From an uncultured Bacteroidales bacterium (GTDB taxonomy: Bacteria; Bacteroidota; Bacteroidia; Bacteroidales; Muribaculaceae), in contig CACYGX010000033.1 in assembly GCA_902774055.1 (NCBI GenBank), forward strand, positions 1-41,504: a DNA stretch of 41,504 bases, in the 5' to 3' direction. Every line of letters begins with the position of its first letter. The stretch's first letter is position 1. A program made the position numbers and the translations under genes. This document shows positions 1 through 7,347 of this stretch, piece by piece. Below the pieces are notes generated by a model. It saw nothing but the letters and a program-made list of their open reading frames with translations, did not search any database and was not told the DNA's origin.

Positions 1-89
1 GCCTCGTCAGGCGTGGGAAGACCAGTTGCATCAGTGCGAATTTCGTTACCGTTGATTAAGTAAACTCCTTGTTTGATTAATTCTACCAT
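1..89 (-). CDS. N-terminus of a gene cut by the left edge; possibly an aconitase-family hydratase
   Basis: An open frame reads leftward from an ATG at 89 and leaves the window after about 29 codons; it begins MVELIKQGVYLINGNE. It lies only 33 nt beyond the citCG stop, on the same strand and with no terminator between, so it is probably the last visible gene of the citrate lyase operon. The opening residues resemble, from memory, the start of the roughly 750-residue aconitase-like proteins annotated as 'hydratase' in anaerobes. That would suit a citrate operon. The identity is a weak guess from 29 residues; the existence of the gene is more secure. Confidence 0.4.
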   Translation of the reverse strand, partial: MVELIKQGVYLINGNEIRTDATGLPTPDE

Positions 90-122
90 GATAAAATTTA
101 AATGTTAATTGATATAGGGTTA

Positions 123-1886
123 TTAATTCAATATCGAGTGAATAAAAATTGTGAGCGCAACCATGTCGGCACTGCCGCCAGGAGAGACGTTGCGGGCGAT
201 GTAGTCGCGGTTCATCGCTTCCATGCCGGCGGTGCTGTAATTGTCGAGCAGCGCATGTGCCTCTTTTTTGACCTGTTGGGCCTGCTCGTAGCCCACGCGA
301 TGGATGACGTTGGTGTCGTCCAGCTGGCTCATGATGAGCAACAGTAGCTTGTGGCAGGCTGTCGAGGCATCGTCGTCAAGATAGCTGCGATAGGCGGGTA
401 ACCACACTTGGAACAGTTGCTGGTAACCCTCCTTAGCCAGGTCGAGTGCTCCGGTGACATGGTGAGCATTCACGGCATTATTGCCGTGGGTGCCCACCGT
501 GGGTGTGAAGCCCTCGGCGACTTGCATGATGGTGCCTTGCAGGTCTTGTTGGTTGACAATACCCTTGTGTGACGAGCACCAGGCGGCGGCCAGCGTGACA
601 AGGCCCATAGCAAACAGGGCTCCGCGGTGGGTGTTCACGCCGCCAGTGGCCTGGAGCATGGCCCGCTCGGCTTCGAGGCCGATTGTGCGCACTTGGTCCA
701 CGCTGGGCATAGCGTCCTGCTTGGCACAAGTGTGACCTAGAAGTGCTAACTGCACGAGATAGGGCAGCAGCGTGTCAATGCTCCTGCTCATCAACGCGAA
801 GTTCATGTCCTTGTGGGCACCGTTGTCGTTGCGGTCCACCAGTCCGGGCTTGGGCGTTGTGCCAAGCTCGGCGAGCAGGGCATGAACGGTCAGATGGGCA
901 ATGAGGTAGGGGACAGTGTCTTCGGGCACTAGCTTGAAGGCCCGACTGAATGACCCCTCGGCCAACGCCTGACGCACGCGGGACGCACTCACGGGCTCAT
1001 CGTCCTGCATGAGGCGGTCCACGGTCTTGACGGTGATGCCGTTCTTGGGCAATTGCTCCTGCATCAGCTCGTTGTAACGTGCTGTCAGCTTGTCAATGGG
1101 CTCGCTGCCCACATAGCGCGTTGTCACGCCCAAGGCGGGAGCAATGTGACGTGCAAACAGATCCAGATCCAGCGTGATGTGGGTATCGGTGGCGTCGGTC
1201 ACCTGTTTGAGGAAGTAGGTGGGGAACGTCAGGTCGCTGATGGCATAGTCACTGCCCTCAACCACCACCACGTTATTCAGTTCCTTGCAGCCGGCCTGGA
1301 TCATGGCGAGGCGCTCCGGGTAACGGAACTCAGAACGGTCCTCGCGCACCACGATGACATAGAGCGTCGATGCGCCAGCTGCAGCCTGCTCCACGAGGTA
1401 ACGGTGGCCACGGGTAAACGGGTTGGCATTCATGACGATGGCTGCAGCGCCATCAGGGCGGTTGCCACGCATGTGGCGCAGGTAGCCAGTGTAGGCACTG
1501 ATGCCTTTCATGCCGTTCTCCATCAGGATGGCCTTGGGGGCGCTGGCAATGACCTTGAAGGCCATGCTCTCAAACACCGTGCGGTTTTCGGGCTTGGTAT
1601 ATACCTTTACCGATTCGGCCCCTTGTTGGAGGGCCATGCCGATGAGGCGGGAAATCAGTTTGTTGCTCAGGCCGGTTTCCCGTGCTGCCTCGCCCACGGC
1701 TATGCACTTGATGACATTGCCCTGCAACCCTCCGCCGGCAATGATGTTGCCGTCATCGTCGGTAACGGCAGCATAGTAGTCCACGTCCTCAAGACGCAGC
1801 CCACTGTCGGCAAGGAAACGCTCCACCCGAGCCCTGTTGGACTTGAGCGAGAGCGGCATGTCGCAGATTTCAAAGTTATCGTACAT
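123..1886 (-). CDS. citC-citG: Fused citrate lyase ligase (CitC) and triphosphoribosyl-dephospho-CoA synthase (CitG)
   Basis: This protein of about 587 residues joins two citrate lyase maturation enzymes. Residues 1 to about 330 are CitC: an N-terminal acetyltransferase-like region and a nucleotidyltransferase with the NPFTRGH motif near 155-161 and ASRVRQ near 301. CitC acetylates the CitD prosthetic group using acetate and ATP. From about 332 to the end it is CitG, which makes the prosthetic-group precursor from dephospho-CoA and ATP; KPGLVDRND and GAHKDM (near 346-361), GVNTHRG and the terminal NVSPGGSAD are visible. I chose the ATG at 1886, which overlaps the citX stop by 11 nt; a TTG at 1895 is the alternative. 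CitG is more often separate or fused to CitX, so the CitC-CitG order is notable. Family calls are strong. Confidence 0.9.
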   Translation of the reverse strand: MYDNFEICDMPLSLKSNRARVERFLADSGLRLEDVDYYAAVTDDDGNIIAGGGLQGNVIKCIAVGEAARETGLSNKLISRLIGMALQQGAESVKVYTKPENRTVFESMAFKVIASAPKAILMENGMKGISAYTGYLRHMRGNRPDGAAAIVMNANPFTRGHRYLVEQAAAGASTLYVIVVREDRSEFRYPERLAMIQAGCKELNNVVVVEGSDYAISDLTFPTYFLKQVTDATDTHITLDLDLFARHIAPALGVTTRYVGSEPIDKLTARYNELMQEQLPKNGITVKTVDRLMQDDEPVSASRVRQALAEGSFSRAFKLVPEDTVPYLIAHLTVHALLAELGTTPKPGLVDRNDNGAHKDMNFALMSRSIDTLLPYLVQLALLGHTCAKQDAMPSVDQVRTIGLEAERAMLQATGGVNTHRGALFAMGLVTLAAAWCSSHKGIVNQQDLQGTIMQVAEGFTPTVGTHGNNAVNAHHVTGALDLAKEGYQQLFQVWLPAYRSYLDDDASTACHKLLLLIMSQLDDTNVIHRVGYEQAQQVKKEAHALLDNYSTAGMEAMNRDYIARNVSPGGSADMVALTIFIHSILN

Positions 1887-2379
1887 AGTCGTCAATCAGC
1901 TGTTGGATGTGAGCCATCAACTCCTCTTGAGTGTGGCTATGGTTGCGCATGCACCAGCGGGCCTCATGATCGCACAACAGGCAACGACGCGGTTCTCCAC
2001 CCACCGCCTGGCGGCTGATGGGCGTTCCGTCGTCGGCCATGACATCAATGTCGAACAGCCGCCCTAGCGGGTGGCTGTCTTCAATGTCACAGGTCACACG
2101 TTTGGCTTCCATCGCTGGCAAGTCGGTGATGAGATAGGCCTCAAAACCTGTTGTCAGGTCGCGGGCACGTGTCGCCTGAACGTGCTCGCCCAGTCGGTCG
2201 AGCAACGATGTAAGGGCCGCTTGTGCGGTAACTACCGAGTAGAGATTACGCTTGACGTTGCCAGGCATCACTACGGTGAGGCACACAAGTGTCTTGCCGG
2301 AATGCTGCTGGAGCAACTGCTGCTGTAGGGCGTGACGGTTGTCACGGCTTTGCAGTAGAGCGTCAAGCGTAATCTCCAT
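1876..2379 (-). CDS. citX: Apo-citrate lyase phosphoribosyl-dephospho-CoA transferase
   Basis: CitX (167 aa) attaches the phosphoribosyl-dephospho-CoA prosthetic group, made by CitG, to the serine of the CitD acyl carrier protein. The family motif GRLFDIDVM is present near residues 106-114, and a cysteine-bearing RRCLLCDHEA segment follows near 131-140, as in known CitX proteins. Length is normal for a stand-alone CitX. The gene sits 47 nt after citF and overlaps the start of the citC-citG fusion, so all three maturation activities are translated together. Confidence 0.9.
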   Translation of the reverse strand: MEITLDALLQSRDNRHALQQQLLQQHSGKTLVCLTVVMPGNVKRNLYSVVTAQAALTSLLDRLGEHVQATRARDLTTGFEAYLITDLPAMEAKRVTCDIEDSHPLGRLFDIDVMADDGTPISRQAVGGEPRRCLLCDHEARWCMRNHSHTQEELMAHIQQLIDDYVR

Positions 2380-2426
2380 CGCTAGTTTCTTATTTGTTTA
2401 CGGGCTATTTTCTCGAGTGCGAGAGA

Positions 2427-3965
2427 TTAGCCTACGATGTTCTTGATAACGTCCTGTACCGATCCGTCACGGTTCAATACCACGCCGACAACCTTGTCGC
2501 CGAAGGGCAGGGGAGCGGGATCGCCAATGATTGAGCGGGCCTTGGCAGCCAGGTCGTGGATGTCCACGATCTTGAGGCCGGCAGCCTCCAGACGCTCCTT
2601 GATCTCGGGACGGTTGGGGTTAACGGCGATACCGTACTCGGTAACGACAACGTCAACGTTGCTACCCGGAGTGATCAGGGTGGTTACCTCGTCAACGACG
2701 CAGGGGATGCGTCCGCGCAACAACGGGCAAACGATTACTGACAGGGCCGAGTCGGCAGCGGTGTCGGGGTGACCGCCGATGGCGCCACGGATGATACCGT
2801 CGCTACCAACGAGCACGTTCACGTTGAAGTTGACGTCAACCTCGAGGGCCGACAGGATAACGACATCCAGGAAGTGGGTTGCGGCACCCGGCTCCAGCAT
2901 GGCAGCATACTCGTTGGCCGATACGCCCTTGTGCAGGGGATCGTTCATCAACGACTCGGCAGCAACCTTGTCAAATGACTGAACATCGATCAGACGGCCA
3001 ATCAGACCCTCCTGATGCAGTTTCACCATGTGGCTGGTGATGCCACCCAGAGCGAAGCTGGCCTTGATGCCCTTGTCGAGCATACCTTGGCGCAGGTACT
3101 TGGTCACGGCGAGTGATGCACCGCCTGAACCCGTCTGCAGTGAGAAGCCGTTCTCGAAGTAACCGCTGTTCATCACCACCTTGGCAGCCTGCTTAGCGAG
3201 CAGGATGTCGCGCGGGTTCTTGGTGTCACGGATGGCACCCGAGGAAATCTTGCTCGAGTCACCCACCGAGTCAACAACGACAACATAGTCAACATCAGCC
3301 TCGCTGATGGCGTTGTGCTGGTTGGGATAGTCAACGAGGTCATCGGTCAGGATGACAGTCTTGTCGGCATACTTGGCATCGGGCAGGGCATAACCCAGTG
3401 AACCGCAGATGCTCTTGGCGTTCTCGCTGGTCGAGAAACCGGCAGCGTTACCCAGGGGGTCGCAAGACGAAGCGCCCAGGAAGGCAACGTCGATGTGCAG
3501 TTCGCCACTCTTGATGGCATAACCGCGTGAACCGTGGCTGCGGAATACGACGGGCTTCTCCATCAGACCGTGGGATACCTCGGTAGCGAGGGCACCGCGC
3601 AGGCCGCTGGTGTGCAACTGGGTGATCACGCCGTTCTTGATGTGCTCAATCAGGGGCTCATGCACGTCGATGAGGCTCGACGATGCCAGAGTCAGGTTCT
3701 TGAAGCCCATCTCGGCGAGTTTGGCAACTACCATGTTGATCACCTTGTCACCGCCGCGGAAGTGGTGGTGGAACGAGATGGTCATGCCGTCCTTCAGACC
3801 GCTCTTCTTGATGGCTTCCTCGAGGGTAACCACCTTGTTGCACTTGCGCTGCAATTCAAAGCGGGGAGTCGGATCCTTCTTCACTGCTGCGTCGTTATAG
3901 ACTGCCTTGTTCATCTTCTTTGCAGCCTCGGCGATCATGGCTGCTCTATCTTTGATACTGTTCAT
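2427..3965 (-). CDS. citF: Citrate lyase alpha subunit (citrate:acetyl-ACP transferase)
   Basis: CitF (512 aa, full length for the family) exchanges the acetyl group on the CitD acyl carrier protein for citrate, forming citryl-ACP and acetate. It belongs to the CoA-transferase superfamily. Visible features include the conserved SFHHHFRGGD segment at residues 64-73, a glycine-rich TGSGGASLAVTKYL region and the late VVTEYGIAVNP motif typical of CoA-transferase folds. Its ATG overlaps the citE stop by 4 nt (ATGA), indicating translational coupling. With CitE and CitD it forms the soluble citrate lyase complex that splits citrate to acetate and oxaloacetate. Confidence 0.95.
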   Translation of the reverse strand: MNSIKDRAAMIAEAAKKMNKAVYNDAAVKKDPTPRFELQRKCNKVVTLEEAIKKSGLKDGMTISFHHHFRGGDKVINMVVAKLAEMGFKNLTLASSSLIDVHEPLIEHIKNGVITQLHTSGLRGALATEVSHGLMEKPVVFRSHGSRGYAIKSGELHIDVAFLGASSCDPLGNAAGFSTSENAKSICGSLGYALPDAKYADKTVILTDDLVDYPNQHNAISEADVDYVVVVDSVGDSSKISSGAIRDTKNPRDILLAKQAAKVVMNSGYFENGFSLQTGSGGASLAVTKYLRQGMLDKGIKASFALGGITSHMVKLHQEGLIGRLIDVQSFDKVAAESLMNDPLHKGVSANEYAAMLEPGAATHFLDVVILSALEVDVNFNVNVLVGSDGIIRGAIGGHPDTAADSALSVIVCPLLRGRIPCVVDEVTTLITPGSNVDVVVTEYGIAVNPNRPEIKERLEAAGLKIVDIHDLAAKARSIIGDPAPLPFGDKVVGVVLNRDGSVQDVIKNIVG

Positions 3966-4852
3966 GCTAAGTCCTCCTTTGTCATGATGCCCGACGCGAT
4001 GGCCAGGTCGATGGTACGTTGTGCTCTGATAACCACGTTGCCGTTAACGGCAATAACGCCACTGCCGCGCTTCTCGGCTTCCTTGATGGCGGCGAGGATG
4101 GTCTTAGCCTTCTCGATTTCCTTCTCCTTGGGTGCGAAAATCTCATTAACAACCTCGATTTGGCGAGGGTTGATGATGGATTTGCCGTCGAAGCCCATGG
4201 CCTTGATCATCTCAACCTCGCGACGGAAGGTGTCCATGTCGTTGAGGTTGCTGAATACGGTGTCAAGAGCGTCGATGCCGGCAGCACGGGCTGCAGTCAC
4301 GATGCACTGGCGAGCCATTTGCAGTTCCATGCCGAAGAAGGGCGAGTCGCCCGTCGTGCGCTGTGCTTTCAGGTTAGCGCAGTAGTCCTCGGCGCCCAGG
4401 GCGATACCCATCATGCGCTTGCTAGCCGTTGCGATAGCATAGGCGTTGAGCGCGCCCAGCGTGCTCTCGATGGCGGCCATGATTTGGGTGCGGCCTACGC
4501 AGCCCAGCTCGGTCTCCACTTTGATGATTTCTTTCTCGAGTTCCACTACCTCCTCGGCAGTCTCGGTCTTGGGCATGCGGATGACGTGAACGCCAGCCTT
4601 TACCACAGCCTCGACATCCTTTTTACCATAAGGAGTGTTCAGCGGGTTGATACGTACTACCATCTCGGTGTTGCCGTAGTCGATAGTCTTCAATGCATTG
4701 TGAACCAGCAGACGCGCAGCATCCTTTTCGGCCATGGTGACAGAGTCCTCAAGGTCGAGCATGATTGAATCGGGACCGTAAATGTGAGCGTCGGCCATCA
4801 TTCCCGGGTTGTTACCAGGGACAAACATCATTGTTCTTCTGAGTCGTTGCAT
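3962..4852 (-). CDS. citE: Citrate lyase beta subunit (citryl-ACP lyase)
   Basis: CitE (296 aa) cleaves citryl-ACP to oxaloacetate and acetyl-ACP. It is a HpcH/HpaI-type TIM barrel. The opening LRRTMMFVPGNNP, the metal-site segment LDLEDSV at residues 32-38, the RINPLNTPYG arginine motif and the GAEDY motif are characteristic. The gene sits between citD (36 nt upstream) and citF (4-nt overlap), the canonical D-E-F order. Related CitE-like proteins act on malyl-CoA or citramalyl-CoA, but the adjacent citD, citF, citX and citC-citG make true citrate lyase the best reading. Confidence 0.95.
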   Translation of the reverse strand: MQRLRRTMMFVPGNNPGMMADAHIYGPDSIMLDLEDSVTMAEKDAARLLVHNALKTIDYGNTEMVVRINPLNTPYGKKDVEAVVKAGVHVIRMPKTETAEEVVELEKEIIKVETELGCVGRTQIMAAIESTLGALNAYAIATASKRMMGIALGAEDYCANLKAQRTTGDSPFFGMELQMARQCIVTAARAAGIDALDTVFSNLNDMDTFRREVEMIKAMGFDGKSIINPRQIEVVNEIFAPKEKEIEKAKTILAAIKEAEKRGSGVIAVNGNVVIRAQRTIDLAIASGIMTKEDLA

Positions 4853-4888
4853 AACAATTTTCTCGTTTTAATTGATGGTTAAGGTTAA

Positions 4889-5170
4889 TTAGTCGGCCCA
4901 CACGTCTTTGCCAGTGGCGCGAACGGCGGCTGCCGTCACGCGGGCGCGGATGGTGCAGTCCAGGGCTCCCTTGTCCGTGGCTTTCACCTCGGCTTGGTCG
5001 ATGCCCAGGCCCTGCAGGGTCTCGGTGATAACTTTCTTGATTTGGTCGCCAAACTGGTAGGCTACCGTGCTTTCAAGATCAATGTGCAGTCCAGCGTTGT
5101 CGTTGGGCGCAATCTGGATGAAAATGTCGCCGGATTCGAGTGTTCCGGCCATTGCCGTTTTGATCTCCAT
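4889..5170 (-). CDS. citD: Citrate lyase acyl carrier protein (gamma subunit)
   Basis: CitD (93 aa) carries the covalently bound phosphoribosyl-dephospho-CoA arm on which acetyl and citryl thioesters form. The attachment serine is most likely Ser13 in the AGTLESGD segment, matching Ser14 of enterobacterial CitD. The rest follows the family: QIAPND, then a segment ending in GALDCTIRARV. It is the first gene of the operon, following a Bacteroidetes-type promoter and a leader of about 140 nt. Confidence 0.93.
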   Translation of the reverse strand: MEIKTAMAGTLESGDIFIQIAPNDNAGLHIDLESTVAYQFGDQIKKVITETLQGLGIDQAEVKATDKGALDCTIRARVTAAAVRATGKDVWAD

Positions 5171-5318
5171 TTTTTAGGTTAAAAAACGTTTTTAAAATAT
5201 TAATAAAAGTTCGTTAATGTAGTCAATTAGTTGATGCCGAATAAACTTGTGCAAGCTCATGAACCAGTAAAGGTCGCTTTTGATGGTTGAGGCTTAGCAG
5301 GGTTTATTTAAAAGCGCT

Positions 5319-5349
5319 CAAAATTAGGCATTATTTTATTACTGACAAA
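5319..5349 (-). promoter_or_regulatory. Promoter of the cit operon
   Basis: On the minus strand TTTG (5346-5349) is followed after 19 nt by TAATTTTG (5319-5326), matching the Bacteroidetes -33/-7 consensus TTTG and TAnnTTTG. Transcription would begin near 5313, leaving a leader of about 140 nt before citD. Confidence 0.75.
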
Positions 5350-5414
5350 ATATTTTCGAGATGATTTTTTGACACCTGAACAGGCATTGAAAAGCCCTAG
5401 TTTTAAGGGAACTT

Positions 5415-5430
5415 GAAAACTATAGTTTTC
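5415..5430. repeat. Perfect 16-nt palindrome upstream of the cit promoter
   Basis: GAAAACTATAGTTTTC equals its own reverse complement. It lies about 65 nt upstream of the cit -33 element, where an activator or repressor could bind. No regulator gene is in the window, so an operator role is inference. Confidence 0.4.
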
Positions 5431-5437
5431 ATGAAAG

Positions 5438-5465
5438 AAAAGTGAGAAAAGGCGCAAAAAGCGCC
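5438..5465 (-). terminator. Hairpin and T-run after the acyltransferase gene
   Basis: On the minus strand GGCGC and GCGCC (5451-5465) pair around a T5 loop and are followed by TTTTCTCACTTTTC. The short stem makes it a moderate rho-independent terminator for the gene ending at 5539. Confidence 0.5.
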
Positions 5466-5538
5466 ATGATATCTTTCATTTTGTCAGTTTTATCGCTTTT
5501 TGGCCGAGAAGTATTTTTGTGTGTCGGCAGCGGGTAGT

Positions 5539-6630
5539 CTAATGCCTGCGATTGCGGCCCAAACGACGATAAGTGGGCACCACATAATACTTGTGGGCTG
5601 CCCAAGCGGCAAGCAGTAATGCGGCATTTTGAACCACAAAGTGAAGAATGGGCTGATTGCTGATTCCCAGCTTGTTGCACAGGGGCTCGAGGGCGAAATA
5701 AACACCCAGTTGCAACAGATAGATTTCAAATGTATATTGCTGCATAATGACCAGCGGCTTGCTGCTGAGCAGTCTGGATAACAGACCCATCTTGCTGCTG
5801 GTCAAGATAAACGTCATTAACAGGACGACAACCGACGGGGCCAGGATACAGAATGCCCTGAAGCAGTGCTCATGCAGGTAGGTCTTCTCGAACCAGTACA
5901 GCACAGCGAACACGAGAACCCCAAGCACCTCTATTACAGTCGATAAGTTGCTCGTGAGCTTGTTGGAGAGTTGCTTCCACCATGCGCATTGTGTGGTGTT
6001 GAAAATGACGATGCCTGTGGCAAAATCCAGGATCCTGATGGGCGGGAACTCATACATGTGATAGTAGTTGAGCAGCAGGCTGTCGGACTCCATCGAGTTG
6101 CGATAGCCTCCAATGAATTCCAATCCCAGCAGCACGACGATGAGCAAGGCTTGCCATGGCAGTCTCATCGGGCGCAAAATCCTGACAATCAATGGTGAAA
6201 TCAGGTAAAGGAAGAACAAATCACAAATCCACCATCCCACAGCATTGTAGCCAAAATAGATATCTGATGAAGAGAACCAGGGGCTCAAGAGCGACAGGTG
6301 GATGAGAACCGTCTTGACGGCAAAGCTCAATTGGCCCTTGAGGAAAACAAAGGCAAACAGACAGACAACCAGCGCCAGCACATACATGGGATACATCTTT
6401 GCCAACTTGTCAAGCATGTAATGGTAATGGTCGTTGAGCCGATAGGATGAGTCGAAGTTGTGGCGTTTGGCCGTGAAAAAACCACTATAGACGAAGCAGA
6501 AGGACACACAGACGCTGTTCATGAACACGCTGATGCTTTCGCTCACCCACAGGTGACCCATGACGATGGTGACGACCGCGATGAGTTGGAGCGTGGCCAG
6601 GGAGTATAGGTGGTTCTGTTTGGTTTCCAT
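5539..6630 (-). CDS. Membrane acyltransferase, acyltransferase-3 (OafA/YrhL-like) family
   Basis: This protein of about 363 residues is a polytopic membrane protein with around ten hydrophobic helices. The early segment LATLQLIAVVTIVMGHLW resembles the first helix of acyltransferase-3 enzymes, including the usual histidine near the end of that helix. Members transfer acetyl or other acyl groups to sugars in surface polysaccharides or glycopeptides; the acceptor here is unknown. I chose the ATG at 6630 over a TTG at 6657, because the TTG lies inside the TAATTTTGC promoter element (6654-6662). The gene stands alone, with no polysaccharide genes adjacent. Confidence 0.8.
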   Translation of the reverse strand: METKQNHLYSLATLQLIAVVTIVMGHLWVSESISVFMNSVCVSFCFVYSGFFTAKRHNFDSSYRLNDHYHYMLDKLAKMYPMYVLALVVCLFAFVFLKGQLSFAVKTVLIHLSLLSPWFSSSDIYFGYNAVGWWICDLFFLYLISPLIVRILRPMRLPWQALLIVVLLGLEFIGGYRNSMESDSLLLNYYHMYEFPPIRILDFATGIVIFNTTQCAWWKQLSNKLTSNLSTVIEVLGVLVFAVLYWFEKTYLHEHCFRAFCILAPSVVVLLMTFILTSSKMGLLSRLLSSKPLVIMQQYTFEIYLLQLGVYFALEPLCNKLGISNQPILHFVVQNAALLLAAWAAHKYYVVPTYRRLGRNRRH

Positions 6631-6653
6631 CTTGAAAAATCTGAGTTTAAGGT

Positions 6654-6662
6654 GCAAAATTA
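6654..6662 (-). promoter_or_regulatory. -7 element for the acyltransferase gene
   Basis: TAATTTTGC on the minus strand fits TAnnTTTGC and lies about 24 nt before the ATG at 6630. No clear -33 TTTG is seen at the expected distance. Confidence 0.5.
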
Positions 6663-6684
6663 GGCATTTTTCTCTTCATGGAGG

Positions 6685-7224
6685 CTAATTGCCAGTAAAA
6701 GTGTGTTCTGACGGCTTGCGATAGCCTGCTGGTGCTTCGGCGGCAATGGCAGGGGGATAATCCTCCTCGCCTGGGCTGGTGTAGCGTGGTTTTGCACCGT
6801 TGCGCTGCAGTACGATGCGACTCAAGGTGAGGTCCAGTTCGCGGAGAGTTTCGACACGGTTTTTGGGCGATAGTTGGCATTCCCAGACGACGATAACATG
6901 CCACCCAGCGGCCTGCAGGAGCGCTTGGTTGCGGGCATCGCGTTCGCGGTTACGGTTGATTTTGTCCTGCCAGAATTGGGCATGGGTTGCGGGCTTGTGC
7001 TTGGTGCAGTCGTGTCCGTGCCAGAAACAACCGTTGACAAAAATCACCGTGCGCCACTTGCGCAACACGATGTCGGGGCGTCCTGGCAGCGATTTCACAT
7101 ACAGTCGATAGCGGAACCCTTGTCGCCACAACCATCGCCGCACCACCATTTCGGGCTTGGTGTCGCGTCCCCTGATGCGGCTCATGCAGCGATGCCGCTG
7201 CTCGGGTGTCATTCTGTCGGCCAT
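6685..7224 (-). CDS. vsr: Very short patch repair endonuclease (Vsr family)
   Basis: Vsr (179 aa) nicks DNA 5' of T in T:G mismatches arising from deamination of 5-methylcytosine. The family features are clear: MTPEQRHRCMSRIRGRDTKPE at the N-terminus, the nuclease core PGRPDIV with catalytic Asp51, and the zinc/active-site block VNGCFWHGHDC (Cys66, His69, His71, Cys73). The tail after about residue 140 is low in conservation and rich in Pro and Glu. Vsr genes normally lie beside a C5-cytosine methyltransferase; none is adjacent here. The start at 7224 is only 6 nt from the -7 element, so the mRNA may be leaderless, or Met5 (7212) is the true start. Confidence 0.92.
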   Translation of the reverse strand: MADRMTPEQRHRCMSRIRGRDTKPEMVVRRWLWRQGFRYRLYVKSLPGRPDIVLRKWRTVIFVNGCFWHGHDCTKHKPATHAQFWQDKINRNRERDARNQALLQAAGWHVIVVWECQLSPKNRVETLRELDLTLSRIVLQRNGAKPRYTSPGEEDYPPAIAAEAPAGYRKPSEHTFTGN

Positions 7225-7230
7225 TGCAGC

Positions 7231-7262
7231 GCAAAGTTACTCATTTCCCCCATTATCGCAAA
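7231..7262 (-). promoter_or_regulatory. Promoter of vsr
   Basis: TTTG (7259-7262, minus) lies 19 nt upstream of TAACTTTGC (7231-7239), an excellent Bacteroidetes promoter. The predicted start of transcription, near 7226, nearly coincides with the vsr ATG. Confidence 0.75.
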
Positions 7263-7311
7263 ATCCCAAGACTTTTTCGGGGGGAATATATGCCGATTGG
7301 AGAAAAAGCAG

Positions 7312-7320
7312 TATCTTTAC
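7312..7320 (+). promoter_or_regulatory. Possible -7 element for holB
   Basis: TATCTTTAC is one base from TAnnTTTG and lies 27 nt before the holB ATG. No good -33 element is seen. Confidence 0.4.
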
Positions 7321-7347
7321 ACTCCAAAAAAGAAGAACAAGGAACAC

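Larger units (their letters stand above)
5171..5538. other. Intergenic region between citD and the acyltransferase gene
   Basis: No gene is seen in these 368 nt. From right to left the region holds a hairpin with a T-run for the acyltransferase transcript (5438-5465), a perfect 16-nt palindrome (5415-5430), the cit operon promoter (5319-5349) and an AT-rich untranslated leader. Confidence 0.7.

Noticed and set aside
1053-2018. Open frame of 321 codons on the plus strand opposite citC-citG
   Set aside because: It has no domain and spans two genes in the other direction; it is a shadow of their codon bias.
6630-6657. Upstream TTG start for the acyltransferase
   Set aside because: The TTG is part of the TAATTTTGC promoter element, so it would lie upstream of or at the start of transcription.
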